Part shown: piece by piece, positions 46,102-54,561 of the stretch
How positions within the stretch are numbered: the stretch's first letter is position 1
Layout: each line of letters starts with the position of its first letter
DNA from: Paenibacillus oryzisoli
GTDB lineage: Bacteria > Bacillota > Bacilli > Paenibacillales > NBRC-103111
NCBI RefSeq assembly: GCF_001653565.1
Contig: NZ_LYPB01000085.1
Coordinates: 69,790 to 133,789, forward strand
Length of the DNA: 64,000 bases
Reading direction: 5' to 3'
Notes under the pieces: model-generated
The model's input: only the letters and a program-made list of their open reading frames with translations
Databases searched by the model: none
Told to the model about the DNA's origin: nothing
Position numbers and translations under genes: made by a program

Positions 46102-47232
46102 TTACTCTGCTTTCCGTTCATACCAGTACCCTGGGATACCACGTTCCAACCGCATTAAGGCTTCCAGATAGTAATAATCGCCCCAAATCATATAGTCATC
46201 CAAGCCGTTATTACCTCTCACATGATAGGAGCCGTGTTTCAGCAAGCCTTCCGCCTCTTCGCCAATCGTAGCATACTTGTTTACAAGGGAATGCATCGTG
46301 CGAACCACTCCCTGCTGGATCCAGCCTCGATCGCCATCTTCTTCCGGCAGGAGATCCAGCAGCTCCAGCATTCCGCAGGCGGTGATAGCCGATGCCGAGC
46401 TATCGCGACTTGTATTCGCTTCAATCGGCACGTTGAAATCCCAATAGGCAACATGATCTTCTGGCAGATGATCAAGGAAATAACGCAACAAACGCTTAGC
46501 CGTTTGTAGGAATACCGGATCATTCGTGTACCGGAAAGATAGGGAGAAGCCGTAGATGCCCCACGCTTGACCACGTGTCCACGTCGAGCCCACCGTATAG
46601 CCTTGGTGAGTACCACCACCGAGCGGCTCACCTGTCTCCGTATTGAAATAGAACGTATGATACGAAGAATCATCTCCACGTACCAGATACCTTCGGGACA
46701 ATTCAGCTTGCTTGTAGGCGACTTCGGCATATTTCGGTAGACCTGTTATTTCTGAAGCCCAATACAGTAAAGGCAAATTCAGCAAGCAGTCTATAATGAT
46801 ACGTCCGCCATTCTTCTCATCGTTTTCTGGACCCCACGCTTGCAGGTAGCCACCTTGTTCCCGCCATCTGCCTACCAAATGATCCGCCGCTTGCAGCGCA
46901 AGCTCACGAGCACTCTCATCCTTCTCTACAATCCATCCCGCTAATGCGGATAGTCCATACAGGAAGCCGATATCATGGTGCTCTAAGCATATTTTCGCTT
47001 CCAGCCGCTTTTTGAAATCTGCTATGTGCCCCTCTGCTTGTTCTCGAAAAAATGAATCTCGACTGTACTCATAGCTAAGCCAAGCAAGCCCTGTATGAAA
47101 CCCTTCGATCCAATCCTCATTCGCTGACCATTCATAGCGCTTCTCATTGGTGATATGTGGAAAAGTACCTGGATGCACCTCCAAGTTTTTGCGAATTTTG
47201 CCAATTGCATCTTCAATTGCCCCACGCCACAT
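46102..47232 (-). CDS. GH88 unsaturated glucuronyl hydrolase
   Basis: 376 aa from the ATG at 47232, with GAGAGGG eight bases upstream; the in-frame GTG at 47241 overlaps that site. The (alpha/alpha)6 barrel has both Asp residues of the family: D87 in HHDIGFLYG and D148 in IIDCLLNLPLLYWA, almost the numbering of the Bacillus GL1 enzyme (D88, D149). TWTRGQAWGIYGF is also typical. It hydrates the 4,5-unsaturated uronic acid left by polysaccharide lyases and so releases the next sugar. Cytoplasmic, last gene after the sulfatase. It is the logical downstream step for the PL6 and PL8 lyases in this window. Confidence 0.93.
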   Translation of the reverse strand: MWRGAIEDAIGKIRKNLEVHPGTFPHITNEKRYEWSANEDWIEGFHTGLAWLSYEYSRDSFFREQAEGHIADFKKRLEAKICLEHHDIGFLYGLSALAGWIVEKDESARELALQAADHLVGRWREQGGYLQAWGPENDEKNGGRIIIDCLLNLPLLYWASEITGLPKYAEVAYKQAELSRRYLVRGDDSSYHTFYFNTETGEPLGGGTHQGYTVGSTWTRGQAWGIYGFSLSFRYTNDPVFLQTAKRLLRYFLDHLPEDHVAYWDFNVPIEANTSRDSSASAITACGMLELLDLLPEEDGDRGWIQQGVVRTMHSLVNKYATIGEEAEGLLKHGSYHVRGNNGLDDYMIWGDYYYLEALMRLERGIPGYWYERKAE

Positions 47233-47280
47233 CGCTGTCACCCTCTCTATTTGCCCGTTTCATCTTCGTTATGTCAACCC

Positions 47281-48690
47281 TCAGGCCAATTCAAACTTAT
47301 CATTCGTACGATCTAACCAGCTCTGCAATTCTTCTTCCAATGACATCAGTAGCTCGGTCTGCGGCGGGTCACTAAAGACAACTGGATTAAGCTGGTACGG
47401 ATCCTTCTCATGTTCATAACATAAACGCTGCACTTCAGTGCCAGGTGCATACCCTTTATGCACGACATAGGTGTACTGACGTGTGCGAATTCCCCGCCAA
47501 CCAAACATCCGATTGTCAAAACCAGCAGCAGCGAAAAGCTCCATCGCATCCTTCCTTCCTGGGAAGGCACAAATAAAAGCAGAAGTAACGTCCGTATGGC
47601 TTGTTCCTAGAAGATCGCCAGAAAGATCAAGTCCTTCTACTGTCGTAGGAACGGGGACTCCGATAAGGCCAAGCAGTGTAGGCATAATATCAACACTATT
47701 AAAAAGCAGATCCGTGCTGCCCGCTTCCATCGTACCTTGCCAGTTCATCAAGCAAGGAATCGCAATGGATTCCTCATGCCAAGAATGCTTCGCCATGAGG
47801 CCATGGGAACCCATTAGCTCACCATGATCCGATGTGAGTACGATCAGTGTATTTTCTGCAAGACCGAGTTCTTGTACTTCACGCCAAATCCGGCCGAACT
47901 GCTCATCCATGCCAGACACAGCAGCGAAATAATCACGGGTATATCGAAGCAGCGCTTCATCCCCGCTCTCAAAGGGCTCCCCTGTATGCGCAGCCAGCTG
48001 CTCCGACCTCACATTAGGTCGCAAGCTCAACTCCCGACCACGATAGAGTTCCTTGTAGCGTTCGGGTACCAGCTCGAAGGGGCTGTGCGGCGGATTCCAT
48101 GAGACAAATAACGCAAATGGATCTTTCTGTTCTTTCCCTCGTGTCCGAATAAAGTCCAGTGCCACATCCGTCTCATGTTCCAATGACCATTGGTCAACCT
48201 GAATCATCTCCGGCGTGTCTTTCCAATAATGCGGCTCCAGGTGATGATCATACGCACCGTAGGAATACCAGAAATCAAAGCCGTGCCGTTTCGGTCCTGG
48301 CGGTGTATACGCATCCCATTCTCGGGCGCCAGATTCAGGCTCTGGACACGTATTCTGCTCCGGCAAGTCCAAATGCCATTTGCCGATATACCCCGTGTGA
48401 TACCCCGATGCCTTCAACGCATCTCCGATACCTACCTCTTCCGGACTCAGCATAATATTTGCACCGATTTTACAGTTCGTATAGACACCGGTTGATTGCG
48501 GATATTTACCTGTCATAAGCGCTGCCCGGTGCGGCGAGCATAGAGGCGTGCAAGAGAGCGCATGGTTAAATACCAGACTCTCCTCTGCAAACTTGTCGAT
48601 ATTCGGTGTGAGAACTGAATCTTCTCCGGTAAACCCGACAGCCTGCTTACGCCATTGATCCGCAAAAATATAAATGATATTGGGCTTCAT
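47281..48690 (-). CDS. Sulfatase, formylglycine-dependent (S1 family)
   Basis: 469 aa, no signal peptide. The N-terminus NIIYIFADQWRKQAVG carries the first metal-binding Asp (D11). The activation motif is C51-S-P-H-R, a Cys-type CxPxR site needing oxidation to formylglycine, followed by AALMTGKYP. Other family elements are GKWHLD, SWNPPHSPF and VLTSDHGELMGSHG. It removes sulfate esters from a carbohydrate, presumably imported oligosaccharides. Seven bases separate it from the permease gene upstream. No formylglycine-generating enzyme or anSME is in the window, so activation must be encoded elsewhere. The sugar position attacked is unknown. Confidence 0.93.
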   Translation of the reverse strand: MKPNIIYIFADQWRKQAVGFTGEDSVLTPNIDKFAEESLVFNHALSCTPLCSPHRAALMTGKYPQSTGVYTNCKIGANIMLSPEEVGIGDALKASGYHTGYIGKWHLDLPEQNTCPEPESGAREWDAYTPPGPKRHGFDFWYSYGAYDHHLEPHYWKDTPEMIQVDQWSLEHETDVALDFIRTRGKEQKDPFALFVSWNPPHSPFELVPERYKELYRGRELSLRPNVRSEQLAAHTGEPFESGDEALLRYTRDYFAAVSGMDEQFGRIWREVQELGLAENTLIVLTSDHGELMGSHGLMAKHSWHEESIAIPCLMNWQGTMEAGSTDLLFNSVDIMPTLLGLIGVPVPTTVEGLDLSGDLLGTSHTDVTSAFICAFPGRKDAMELFAAAGFDNRMFGWRGIRTRQYTYVVHKGYAPGTEVQRLCYEHEKDPYQLNPVVFSDPPQTELLMSLEEELQSWLDRTNDKFELA

Positions 48691-48697
48691 CTGGGAC

Positions 48698-49576
48698 TCA
48701 CCCTTTAACCGCGCCTGCGGAAATCCCTTCGACGAAATGGTCCTGCGCCATAAAGTAAATCAGAATCGTTGGAATAATGGCGCACACGGCTGCTGCCATC
48801 AACGGCCCATACTCCGTCGCATGCTCGGATTGGAAATGCTGCATGCCGAGCTGGAGTGTGAACAAGCTATCCGAATTCAAGTAGATTAAAGGCCCGAGGA
48901 AATCGTTCCACGCATGCATGAAGGTGAAAATCGTTAAACTGGCAATAGCCGGCCGAATTAATGGTAGAATGACCCGCGAATAGATACCGAACTCGCTCAG
49001 TCCGTCAATTCTTGCTGCTTCTGAGAGTTCCTCCGGAATGGCCATAAAGAACTGTCTGAACAGGAACACACCGAATGGGCTAAAAGCTCCTAATAGAATC
49101 AATGCCCAATGCGAATCAATAAGTCCGATTTTTTTCATCAGCATAAACTGTGGAATCATCATGACCTGATAAGGTACCATCATCGTCGCCACATATAAGA
49201 AGAACAATTTATCGCGTTCTGGGAATTTCACTTTAGCAAACGCATATGCCGCCGTGGAACATGTAATAATTTGCAGCAGCGTGGTCAGCACGGCGATTTT
49301 AATCGTATTCAAGTAATAGGTGAAGAAAGGAAGTTCTGTCCATACCTTGCTATAATTCGACCAGTAAAAGTGGCTCGGTATCCACTGAATGGGGAAGCTG
49401 AATATTTCTGCCTCGGATTTCACAGATGCGGAAAGCATCCAAAGAAAGGGAACAACCATAGACAAGGCAACCACGGTAACGACGAGATATAACACCGTTT
49501 TTCTAACTAATGAGCTAAGCTGCGGGCGCCTGGACAGTTTCATGGTTATTTGGCTTGATTCTAACTGCATACTCAT
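48698..49576 (-). CDS. Carbohydrate ABC transporter permease, MalG type (importer 3)
   Basis: 292 aa, six membrane segments. The EAA loop is SEAARIDGLSEFGIYSRVILPLIRPAIASL, the end DHFVEGISAGAVKG is the usual MalG-type finish. AGGAGG precedes the ATG. Part of the binding protein-MalF-MalG-sulfatase-GH88 operon. This importer is of the shorter AraP/AraQ-like type rather than the LplB/YtcP type used in the other clusters. Confidence 0.93.
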   Translation of the reverse strand: MSMQLESSQITMKLSRRPQLSSLVRKTVLYLVVTVVALSMVVPFLWMLSASVKSEAEIFSFPIQWIPSHFYWSNYSKVWTELPFFTYYLNTIKIAVLTTLLQIITCSTAAYAFAKVKFPERDKLFFLYVATMMVPYQVMMIPQFMLMKKIGLIDSHWALILLGAFSPFGVFLFRQFFMAIPEELSEAARIDGLSEFGIYSRVILPLIRPAIASLTIFTFMHAWNDFLGPLIYLNSDSLFTLQLGMQHFQSEHATEYGPLMAAAVCAIIPTILIYFMAQDHFVEGISAGAVKG

Positions 49577-49610
49577 GCTGGTTCCTCCTGTCTCTATCCC
49601 AAATAGCTTG

Positions 49611-50501
49611 TTAGGAATAGTTCACCCAACGCTTTTGTCCTCTAAATTGAATGAGAGTAATAATGAGAATAATCGTGAATAGTACATAGGCCATCGCTGA
49701 TGCGTAACCGTATTCAAAGCGTTGGAAAGCTGTGTAATAGATGTCGTAAACCAACATATGCGTTGAACGACCTGGTCCTCCTTTGGTCAAGACGAACACA
49801 AGATCGAATACTTTGAAGGAATTAATAATCCCCATAATCACTGTGAAGAAAATAACAGGCGAGAGCATCGGCACCGTAATTTTGCGAAATTGCGCAATCT
49901 TCCCTGCACCATCAATTTCAGCTGCTTCATACAGATCTTTAGGAATTCCCTGTAAACCTGCTAGATAAAGTACCATGTAGTAACCGATGGAATGCCAGAT
50001 ACTAACGATAATGACGGAAACCAGAGCCCACTGCGTCGAAGCTAGCCACATCGGTGGATTATCAATTCCAATACTTCTAAGGATCCCGTTAATGGGCCCC
50101 ATGGTCGGGTTATAAAGCAGCTGCCATACGACCGCTACAGCAATCGTTGCTGTAATGTGCGGCAGGAAAATCGCCGTTCGGAATATTTTAACGCCTCTCA
50201 ACCCTTTATTGAGGGCGACTGCTGCCAAAATCGCAAGGAACAATGTCACTGGTACGGAAACAGCTGTCATAATTAGACTGTTAAGCAGGGAAATACGGAA
50301 CGTTTCATCGCTCCATAAATTAATATAATTCGATAGTCCTGCCCATTTAATTTCCCCAAATCCATTCCATTCTGTGAAGCTCATGAGGAAGGAGGCACAC
50401 ACTGGCAAGCAAATGAAAATCAAAAATCCAAGTATATTGGGAAGCAAAAATGTATACCCTGTCAACCGATTACGTCGTAATGCTTTGCTTGTCACCTTCA
50501 T
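49611..50501 (-). CDS. Sugar ABC transporter permease, MalF type (importer 3)
   Basis: 296 aa from the ATG at 50501, eight bases after AGGAG; the in-frame GTG at 50510 overlaps that site. Six membrane segments and the EAA loop YEAAEIDGAGKIAQFRKITVPMLSP are clear. It pairs with the MalG-type permease 34 bp downstream. Confidence 0.92.
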   Translation of the reverse strand: MKVTSKALRRNRLTGYTFLLPNILGFLIFICLPVCASFLMSFTEWNGFGEIKWAGLSNYINLWSDETFRISLLNSLIMTAVSVPVTLFLAILAAVALNKGLRGVKIFRTAIFLPHITATIAVAVVWQLLYNPTMGPINGILRSIGIDNPPMWLASTQWALVSVIIVSIWHSIGYYMVLYLAGLQGIPKDLYEAAEIDGAGKIAQFRKITVPMLSPVIFFTVIMGIINSFKVFDLVFVLTKGGPGRSTHMLVYDIYYTAFQRFEYGYASAMAYVLFTIILIITLIQFRGQKRWVNYS

Positions 50502-50573
50502 ATACCCCACTCCTATCGAAGCAATCGAGCCCCACCTTCATGCGGTGAAGCCCGACCGTTTCTGTTCTATGAC

Positions 50574-51893
50574 TTATTTCTTGCCTGCTTTGTAATCCTT
50601 GGCATATTTATCTGCCCACTCCGAAGCAACACGCTGACCGATTTTTTGAATCGCTTGATCAACCGTTTGAGCCCCTGTTAATGCCATTTCGCCTTCTTGC
50701 TTGTAGACACTGTTCACTAGAATGTTTTTCACACCAGGCAGCAGCGGATATTCCGGATATTCTTTTTGTTCCACGAAATAATGGATGTTTTTAGGCTTCA
50801 AGCTGCCGTCGCCGATGTAAGTCTTACGAATATCATCGTTGATATACCCTGTGAGGAACCCTTTGGCTGCGAATTGCTTCGCGCCTTTCACGCCGGTCAT
50901 GAATTGCACCACTTTGAATGCTTCTTCTTTGTGCTTGGAATTTTTATTAACCATCAATGATACCGGAGTTGCCAAGCTTGTGTTAGCAGCAACGCCATCT
51001 GGATGCGGAACCGGCACAACGTCCCAATCAAAGCTGATTTTCTTCTCTGTTTCTGCTTGTCTAAGCTGTGCCACATGCCAATCCCCGATAAGGTTCATCG
51101 CGATATTCCCTTTTTGGAAAGCTGCGTTGTAATGAGCGGACGTTGTAATTTGTTCAGCCCAACCCATGATAGAGCCATCCTTTTCCATGTCCATGCGGAA
51201 TTGAAGTCCCTTCTTAAACACAGACAAGTCTTTATCAATGATGGAAGCGCCCGTTTGAACACCTTGCATATACCACGTTTGTGCCCATGGATGTACGAAT
51301 GCGCCATACACTTTATTCGTGCCTTCGCCTTTCGTTATCTTCTTCGCCAAGTCACGGAAATCGTTCCAGGTCATATCCGCTTTCGGATAAGCAACACCGG
51401 CTTGGTCGAACAAGGTTTTGTTATAGAACAACATCCAGTTGGATTTCCGATACGGAAGTCCGTATACTTTGTCGTTGACTTTTAACGCATCGTATAACGG
51501 GCCAAATCCGGATACATCCACGTTCGCCTTTTTGACATAATCATCTAGGGGCTCTAGAATACCAGTATCCAAGAATACGTCCATCGTACCGCCGAACAAA
51601 TCCATATTCTCACCCGAGGACAGCTGCATGCGAAGCTTCTCGTAATACTGTGCTTGAGGAATGGTTTCGAATTGCACCCCAATATTCGGGTTCTCTTTGC
51701 TAAATTCGGCATAAGCCGCTTTAAACGTTTCCAAATCATCCGGCAGTACAGTTGCTTTCAAATTGACTTGTGTCGCTTTGGCCTCTGGGGAAGTGGTACT
51801 TTTATCTCCCGTCGTTGTCCCAGCGGAACCGCATCCTGCCAGCAATCCCATTAACAATGTGCCGGTCACACCCAGCTTCAAACTTTTTTTCAT
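50574..51893 (-). CDS. Extracellular sugar-binding lipoprotein (importer 3)
   Basis: 439 aa. The lipobox LLAGC puts the lipid-modified Cys at residue 21. The mature protein is a family-1 binding protein of the common 400-440 aa size: FSKENPNIGVQFETIPQAQYYEKLRMQLSSGENMDLF near the start, GLPYRKSNWMLFYNKTLFDQAGV in the hinge, and NIAMNLIGDWHVAQL. It likely binds sulfated or unsaturated-uronate oligosaccharides, judging from the sulfatase and GH88 in the same operon. The operon is divergent from a two-component system. Confidence 0.92.
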   Translation of the reverse strand: MKKSLKLGVTGTLLMGLLAGCGSAGTTTGDKSTTSPEAKATQVNLKATVLPDDLETFKAAYAEFSKENPNIGVQFETIPQAQYYEKLRMQLSSGENMDLFGGTMDVFLDTGILEPLDDYVKKANVDVSGFGPLYDALKVNDKVYGLPYRKSNWMLFYNKTLFDQAGVAYPKADMTWNDFRDLAKKITKGEGTNKVYGAFVHPWAQTWYMQGVQTGASIIDKDLSVFKKGLQFRMDMEKDGSIMGWAEQITTSAHYNAAFQKGNIAMNLIGDWHVAQLRQAETEKKISFDWDVVPVPHPDGVAANTSLATPVSLMVNKNSKHKEEAFKVVQFMTGVKGAKQFAAKGFLTGYINDDIRKTYIGDGSLKPKNIHYFVEQKEYPEYPLLPGVKNILVNSVYKQEGEMALTGAQTVDQAIQKIGQRVASEWADKYAKDYKAGKK

Positions 51894-52024
51894 TGGACAC
51901 TCACCCTTTTTTTGATATGATTTGTTTGCGTTTTCTTAATTTGAATTATACTTAGATGCCATGGCCTCTGACAGATGAATGTTTTATTCCCCCCTTTTTT
52001 GGCGGAAGAGAAGGAAGTGATCCG

Positions 52025-53500
52025 ATGCTGTTCGTTACGCTCGTCCTATTAATTTTCACCATTTTGTTCACGTATAAAAAGTTAAACCATGCGTCCACCC
52101 GCTTCATGTACGGCATTATTATCGGCTGGGTGCTTTCCTTTGTAGCCTTTACTTTGTATCTGAGTAAATTCAATTACTATTTTAATGTGATACACAGCTT
52201 CTTTGATTTCAGCCCTGGCACATGGAATTACTTGGTTCTCACCAAGTTTAATCCTAATTGGCTCATTCGCATGTTGAACGTCGGCGTAGGGCTATTTTAC
52301 TGCTCGCTTCTTGGCTTTGCTATTGCCTTTACCCGTAGTCTTAGCCCCTCAAAACAGCGGTTTGTATATGGTGGCATTTCGCTCTTTTTTATTATCGAGA
52401 CGGCTTATTATGATCCTGCCTTTCATATTGCACTCAGTCATTGGATCGACAGTCTGCTATTCTTGAACGCGATCGAAATTATCTTAACGAGCCTCCGCTA
52501 CCTCATACTTTTTGTTGCTTTTGGCGTGCTCATCAACTATTATTTGAATTATCCGAAAATTAGGTTTATCAAAAATTTGACCCTGTATCATATTCTGCTC
52601 TTTATTCCGCTCGTCGTCATCCATATCTTTATTTTCTCATGGGCCCCGAAAGTATTGGTCAAGGAAACGTATTTGAAAGGCTATTTCAACTATCTACAGC
52701 CACCTCTTGGCTATCAGTCCATCTTACTTCCTGTGTTTCCATTTGCCATTTATTTAACACTCATCTTGATGATTTATTTGGTATACAAATTTAATGCCAT
52801 TGAGAATTACCGCAAGAATCGCGACATCCAAATCAATAAAAGCATCGACACGGCCACGCTAGGCACGCGCGCTTTCACACATGCGCTCAAAAATCATTTG
52901 ATCGGCATTCAGTCCGAAGCGGCCTATCTCAAAGAGCGCCATGAAGCGGATAGCGAGTCGGTATACAGTCTTGATCTCATCTTGCAATCGTCGCAGTCAG
53001 CCCTCACCAGTATTAACGATGCCGCCGATAAATTAAAAAATATGAATCTAAATCTCCAGCCGATGTCCATTGATCTTCCGGTAGAACAGGCTATTGCTCG
53101 GTTAAACGAACAAGCTATTAGCTGCTCAATCGACTATTCGCCAGACGCTCTGCCCGCTACAAGCTATATTGATTCCGGTCATTTGACCGAAGCCATCTAT
53201 AACCTGCTCCTTAATGCCAGTGAATCCCTGCAATTCCGCGATGACGGCCGAATTGTTGTTGAGCGGAGCCAACAGAATGGCTGGGCGCTCATTCGTATTG
53301 CCGATAACGGTCCTGGCGTTCCCGAGGAGCATCTGGAGGCTATTTTCGATCCTTTTTTCACCACGAAAGCTTCTGTAAATAACTGGGGAATCGGCTTATC
53401 CTACTGCCACAAAATCATCCTAGGCCACGATGGCAAAATTGTCGTAGAAAGCAAGAAAGATGTTGGAACGACATTTACGGTGTTCCTGCCCATGATTTAA
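52025..53500 (+). CDS. Membrane sensor histidine kinase
   Basis: 491 aa from the ATG at 52025, preceded by AAGGAAGTGA; a frame open from 51956 has no good site. The N-terminal half holds about seven hydrophobic segments (residues about 1-255) and no large extracellular domain. The dimerisation helix has the likely phospho-acceptor H286 in AFTHALKNHLIGIQSEAAYL. An HATPase_c domain follows with NLLLNASESLQ, IADNGPGVPEEHLEAIFDPFFTTK and NWGIGLSYC. It is translated with the response regulator at 53537 and is divergent from importer 3, which it probably regulates. The signal is unknown. Confidence 0.88.
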   Translation: MLFVTLVLLIFTILFTYKKLNHASTRFMYGIIIGWVLSFVAFTLYLSKFNYYFNVIHSFFDFSPGTWNYLVLTKFNPNWLIRMLNVGVGLFYCSLLGFAIAFTRSLSPSKQRFVYGGISLFFIIETAYYDPAFHIALSHWIDSLLFLNAIEIILTSLRYLILFVAFGVLINYYLNYPKIRFIKNLTLYHILLFIPLVVIHIFIFSWAPKVLVKETYLKGYFNYLQPPLGYQSILLPVFPFAIYLTLILMIYLVYKFNAIENYRKNRDIQINKSIDTATLGTRAFTHALKNHLIGIQSEAAYLKERHEADSESVYSLDLILQSSQSALTSINDAADKLKNMNLNLQPMSIDLPVEQAIARLNEQAISCSIDYSPDALPATSYIDSGHLTEAIYNLLLNASESLQFRDDGRIVVERSQQNGWALIRIADNGPGVPEEHLEAIFDPFFTTKASVNNWGIGLSYCHKIILGHDGKIVVESKKDVGTTFTVFLPMI

Positions 53501-53536
53501 ATAGTCGGACAGCCTTACGAAAGGGGATCCCTCATA

Positions 53537-54223
53537 ATGACACAACAACCTATCCGTATTCTCATCGCCGATGACATGGAAGCCCACCTCAGAAGGCTGG
53601 AAAGGACTTTCGCCAAACATGATGATTTCGCCTGTGTGGCGCGAGCTTCATCGGGACATGATGCCGTTATTCAAGCAGACCTTCACCAGCCGGACGTGAT
53701 TCTCATGGACATCGAAATGGAATCTCAATTTGCAGGTATTCAAGCGGCCAAAGCCATTAACGAGAAATACCCTCATATGAAAGTTATCGTACTCACGGTG
53801 CACAAGGATGAGAACTTCATCTTCGCAGCTTTCCAGACAGGCATCACGGACTATTTGCTCAAAAATGCTGCTGACGTTGAAATTATGGAAGCCGTGCGCT
53901 CCGCCTATATGAATGCATCGCCAATCCGCCCCATGATCGCCGAGAAGATACGCGAAGAATTTGCACGCGTGAAGCGAGCGGAGAGCTCTCTGCTGAATAT
54001 TATTCAAATCATATCGGAGCTTACGCCAAGCGAATTACAGGTCTTAAGGCTGCTGTGCGAAGGAAAGAAACGGAAGCAAATTGCCGAGGAACGGTGCGTC
54101 GAGTATGAAACGATCAAGAAGCAGATCAACTCCATTCTCAAGAAATTTCAAATGGCCGATTCCGCGATGGTGATTCAAACGATCAACGATTTGCGCATTT
54201 TTGAGGTTATGAAGAAGCTGTAG
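53537..54223 (+). CDS. Response regulator, NarL/LuxR type
   Basis: 228 aa. An N-terminal receiver domain (1-120) has the acidic pair ADD (11-13) and the phospho-accepting D58 in VILMDIEM, then the conserved Thr (LTVHK) and Lys (LLKNA). The C-terminal LuxR helix-turn-helix starts at LTPSELQVLRLLCEGKKRKQIAEE. AAGGGG precedes the ATG. It is the partner of the kinase 36 bp upstream. The probable target is the divergent importer 3 promoter in 51894-52024. Confidence 0.92.
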   Translation: MTQQPIRILIADDMEAHLRRLERTFAKHDDFACVARASSGHDAVIQADLHQPDVILMDIEMESQFAGIQAAKAINEKYPHMKVIVLTVHKDENFIFAAFQTGITDYLLKNAADVEIMEAVRSAYMNASPIRPMIAEKIREEFARVKRAESSLLNIIQIISELTPSELQVLRLLCEGKKRKQIAEERCVEYETIKKQINSILKKFQMADSAMVIQTINDLRIFEVMKKL

Positions 54224-54300
54224 GTGAATGGAGCGGCTTGAGGCTCTCTATGAGAGTAAGGGGCTGACAATCGATTATCGATTGTGTCGGATGTTGTATT

Positions 54301-54490
54301 ACATGGAAAATGTACATCTATTTCCTAAGATTTCCCTCAAAAAATCGATTTAGATGGAAAATATGTCGTTAATCCCATCCATATGGTTCAAATAGGAAAA
54401 TATAGTTACAATTAACTGTACTTTTTCCATCTATCTTATGTTTTCTCAGAAAATGGGGAGATTTACCTGTATAAAATCCATCTATTTGCA
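54301..54490. repeat. Dispersed AT-rich repeat cluster, copy B
   Basis: Four or more related units in both orientations: TGTACATCTATTTCC (54311), TTTAGATGGAAAATATG (about 54350), AACTGTACTTTTTCCATCTA (54414) and TGTATAAAATCCATCTATTT (54469). The third shares the 14-mer TGTACTTTTTCCAT with copy A at 45934, 8 kb away. Confidence 0.6.
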
Positions 54491-54524
54491 GGGAGCATAG
54501 GAGTTCGTTACATCGTATAGAAAA

Positions 54525-54549
54525 AGAAGACCTAATAGCTAGGTCTTCT
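54525..54549 (-). terminator. Terminator after the beta-helix protein gene
   Basis: A perfect 10-bp stem (54525-54534 with 54540-54549), 5-base loop. On the minus strand it is followed by TTTTCTATACG; on the plus strand by TTCATG. It ends the block 6 operon 13 bp past the stop codon and may also work for the two-component genes. Confidence 0.85.
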
Positions 54550-54561
54550 TTCATGTCTCAC

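Larger units (their letters stand above)
54224..54561. other. Intergenic region, 338 bp, with hairpins and dispersed repeats
   Basis: No gene. It contains a hairpin ACAATCG-ATTAT-CGATTGT (54267-54285) that may end the two-component transcript although no T run follows, then AT-rich repeats (54301-54490), and the terminator at 54525-54549. Confidence 0.6.

Noticed and set aside
54267..54285. ACAATCG/CGATTGT dyad as a terminator of the two-component operon
   Set aside because: Short, AT-rich and with no T run on the plus strand; mentioned only as a hairpin in the intergenic entry.
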